Assembly (NCBI RefSeq): GCF_963678975.1
Contig: NC_089275.1
Location: 33,553,116 to 33,617,115, forward strand
Direction of reading: 5' to 3'
From: Dysidea avara
Taxonomy: Eukaryota > Porifera > Demospongiae > Dictyoceratida > Dysideidae
Length of the DNA stretch: 64,000 nucleotides
The notes beneath the pieces are model-generated. The model did not search any database, was not told the DNA's origin, and saw only the letters and a program-made list of their open reading frames with translations. A program made the translations under genes and the position numbers. Each line of letters begins with the position of its first letter. The stretch's first letter is position 1. This document shows positions 63,067-64,000 of this stretch, in pieces.

Positions 63067-64000
63067 CACACAATACACACACAAAAAAAGCCAGCAGCAG
63101 CCATGTGAAAGAGACAGCTATCGCCATCAAGTGAACTAGCACTGGGATTCCTGCATATGCACCACTCAGACACTTGAGCCTTGTGCAGACAAATCCACCT
63201 GGGGCAGGGCTAGTAACCTGCAAGACTGTCCAGGTCTAATGGAGAGAAGTCACGGAATCCAAGGTTCCACAACGACCTCAACACCGCCAAGTGAGACAAG
63301 GCATTTGCTTCCCTGGGTGGGCTGCTTCCCAAGGTCTCCAGGTCCCAAATATACAACTGGGTAGATTGAGCAATGTGAGTATAAAATTTCTTACTCAAGT
63401 AAACAACAACACCAAATTGGACTGACTGGGCATTGAACCTGGAACTTTACAATTACCAGGCTGATGCTCTAGCCACTTGGCTCTGCTGCCTCGCACTCAC
63501 GTGCACGCACACACACACAATAGCACATACGGTAAGCCAACATGTACTTGGTCAATGGTCAGGCCCCATCTGGACAAGTAGCTAAACAACAATTCCATGT
63601 CTTCCCCTGATCCAGCAGCAGATCCATCTTTCCATCGTCCTCCCCATAGTATCTAAATACACATTAACATCCCTCATTTACATTTTACACTCAGCTTACA
63701 CTGCAATGCCAAGTGTGAGCCTTGGCATGCATTGCTGGAAGGCATGGTATCATTTGCAGAGCATTGGAGCAAGGATAGTTGAGTTTTGCACACCATGGCC
63801 AATACTGGCACACAACATCATGAAAAAAACAATTAACTTTTTTGGGTACACAGTCATGTACATGAAGAAAATGGGTGTATCCAAATCTGTAAAATAAAAA
63901 ATACACACATGCATTAAGTCTATGCAATGTGGGAAATATAACTTACAGTTCACCCCGAAACATGTTAACTGCCGTTTGAGCAATAACATGGCGGCAACCA
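58887..64000 (-). CDS. KDZ-type transposase gene, C-terminal 12 exons (continues beyond window)
   Basis: Exons: 63947-64000 (partial), 63700-63886, 63531-63652, 62701-62788, 62434-62554, 62240-62377, 61846-61973, 61353-61461, 61064-61231, 60256-60421, 59914-59975, 58887-59117 (stop TAA 58887-58889). Phases match at each junction. The N-terminal part shows AVNMFRGELFGY, HDVVCQYWPWCAKLNY, LPAMHAKAHTWHCS and KDGSAAGSGEDMELLFSYLS. This resembles the C-terminal half of Kyakuja-Dileera-Zisupton (KDZ) transposases, which continue into a coiled-coil tail as seen here. One lesion: an 8-A run (60390-60397 on the plus strand) shifts the frame in exon 60256-60421, where seven would fit. It could be an active transposon gene, a decayed one or a domesticated one. 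Confidence 0.75.
59914..59975 (-). CDS. KDZ tail exon
   Basis: It encodes IDHKIFGTPEESKTSDSEFN, acceptor CACTTTCAG, donor GTAAGTG. Confidence 0.65.
60256..60421 (-). CDS. KDZ coiled-coil exon with A-run frameshift
   Basis: The entry frame reads GKRRSVEMQKK. After the 8-A run the coding frame is LEAVELYNELKRYREERKFI to ISEDIK. Exit phase 1 fits the next exon only if one base of the run is skipped. Confidence 0.72.
61064..61231 (-). CDS. KDZ conserved tail exon
   Basis: It encodes LEACVARYNSLVSMTNSNEK and ILDGNFPWSALI. The 'GNFPW' segment after a coiled coil recurs in KDZ-type proteins as I remember them. Confidence 0.72.
61353..61461 (-). CDS. KDZ coiled-coil exon
   Basis: It encodes EGRLLAIRRKLEQLQSDMEM and IKKKLSVIQTQ. 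Donor GTGCGT chosen over the nearby GTATGT because it keeps the frame. Confidence 0.68.
61846..61973 (-). CDS. KDZ coiled-coil exon
   Basis: It encodes QASHLVARSSANILKLQSLE and LLLDNELAKQQCLQ, ending phase 0 at GTAAGA. Confidence 0.7.
62240..62377 (-). CDS. KDZ tail exon
   Basis: It encodes ELQLNAYPQDDCDKEQYYLL and AIAAQLSEYSSTTASLESII. Phase 1 at both ends. Confidence 0.7.
62434..62554 (-). CDS. KDZ coiled-coil exon
   Basis: It encodes ANSKLLMLEGQLNTIRAQSS and FEEIELELFKQQIQSLVQ; heptad-like Leu/Ile spacing. Confidence 0.72.
62701..62788 (-). CDS. KDZ exon after the core
   Basis: It encodes EEFLTEAAVFWNSRKIKSLP and MALVLRLKK. The acceptor is AGGAAG, a second AG five bases after TTTAG, chosen because only it keeps the frame. 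Confidence 0.65.
62989..63064. repeat. (CA)n microsatellite
   Basis: Pure CA tract in an intron of the KDZ gene, adjoining the SINE-like copy. Confidence 0.97.
63100..63510 (-). repeat. tRNA-derived SINE, fullest copy
   Basis: On the minus strand the head is AGCCAAGTGGCTAGAGCATC with B-box-like GGTTCAATGCC. The body is TTTACTTGAGTAAGAAATTT, CTACCCAGTTGTATATTTGG and CTTGGATTCCGTGACTTCTC, ending near a CA tract. It lies inside a KDZ intron. Confidence 0.75.
63531..63652 (-). CDS. KDZ exon, GxG...GE motif
   Basis: It encodes ILWGGRWKDGSAAGSGEDME and LLFSYLSRWGLTID. In KDZ proteins a GE/WS-type motif here contributes the last acidic catalytic residue. Donor GTATGT, phase 2. Confidence 0.75.
63700..63886 (-). 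CDS. KDZ exon with D-V-x-C-x-Y core
   Basis: It encodes FGYTHFLHVHDCVPKKVNCF and HDVVCQYWPWCAKLNYPC, then LPAMHAKAHTWHCS. The Asp-Val-x-Cys-x-Tyr and His-rich stretch are the parts I associate with the KDZ catalytic region. Confidence 0.8.
63947..64000 (-). CDS. KDZ exon, partial at window edge
   Basis: It encodes GCRHVIAQTAVNMFRGE and ends CT|GTAAGT (phase 2), completed as Leu by the next exon. The 5' part lies outside the window. Confidence 0.7.

Overview
The window is AT-rich animal nuclear DNA. Introns are canonical GT-AG, many only about 50 bp. The families are metazoan or eukaryotic: a CXXC zinc finger, a FAR1/MULE/SWIM transposase, a KDZ-type transposase and a caspase-like domain. Transposon relics, satellite DNA and (CA)n tracts fill most of the rest. 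A sponge or another early-branching animal fits best, but I cannot confirm the taxon. There are no bacterial operons, rRNA genes or CRISPR arrays.

Layout. 1-3.2 kb: satellite of ~30 bp monomers in a ~183 bp higher-order repeat, followed by a foldback element. 3.9-4.5 kb (-): terminal exon of a caspase-like gene. 4.6-13 kb: hairpins, foldbacks and a dispersed repeat (family R1). 13.4-13.7 kb (-): one unrecognised coding exon. 15.2-17.5 kb: a hAT MITE with a perfect 8 bp target duplication and a long-TIR element. 17,512-31,547: a ~14 kb Mutator-like element with ~69 bp TIRs and a near-perfect 9 bp target duplication. It encloses an 11-exon minus-strand transposase gene (FAR1-like, MULE, SWIM, AT-hook-like, PHD) that carries one frameshift and two nonsense codons. 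32.6-33.1 kb (-): coiled-coil exon split by a Harbinger-like MITE. 33-36.6 kb: hAT element, ~840 bp foldback, tandem duplication, TA-flanked MITE. 39.3-47.8 kb: inverted-symmetric composite (satellite, repeat, reverse-transcriptase fragment, inverted repeat, inverted satellite), with a second, inverted copy of the 18-20 kb repeat inserted in it. 51.8-55.8 kb (+): a CXXC zinc-finger gene. 56.4-57.3 kb: two adjacent hAT MITEs of one family. 58.9 kb to the end (-): twelve exons of a KDZ-type transposase gene that runs off the window.

The most unusual structure lies in the CXXC gene. Sixteen consecutive 33-nt micro-exons plus one 54-nt exon (54,238-55,598) alternate with introns of almost constant 49 nt. 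All are phase 1, and each 33-nt exon encodes one variant of an 11-residue unit (consensus TTSVNGLATGG). The flanking exons have matching phases, and phase 1 is the only frame open in every unit. This appears to be a minisatellite whose unit is a complete intron-exon module.
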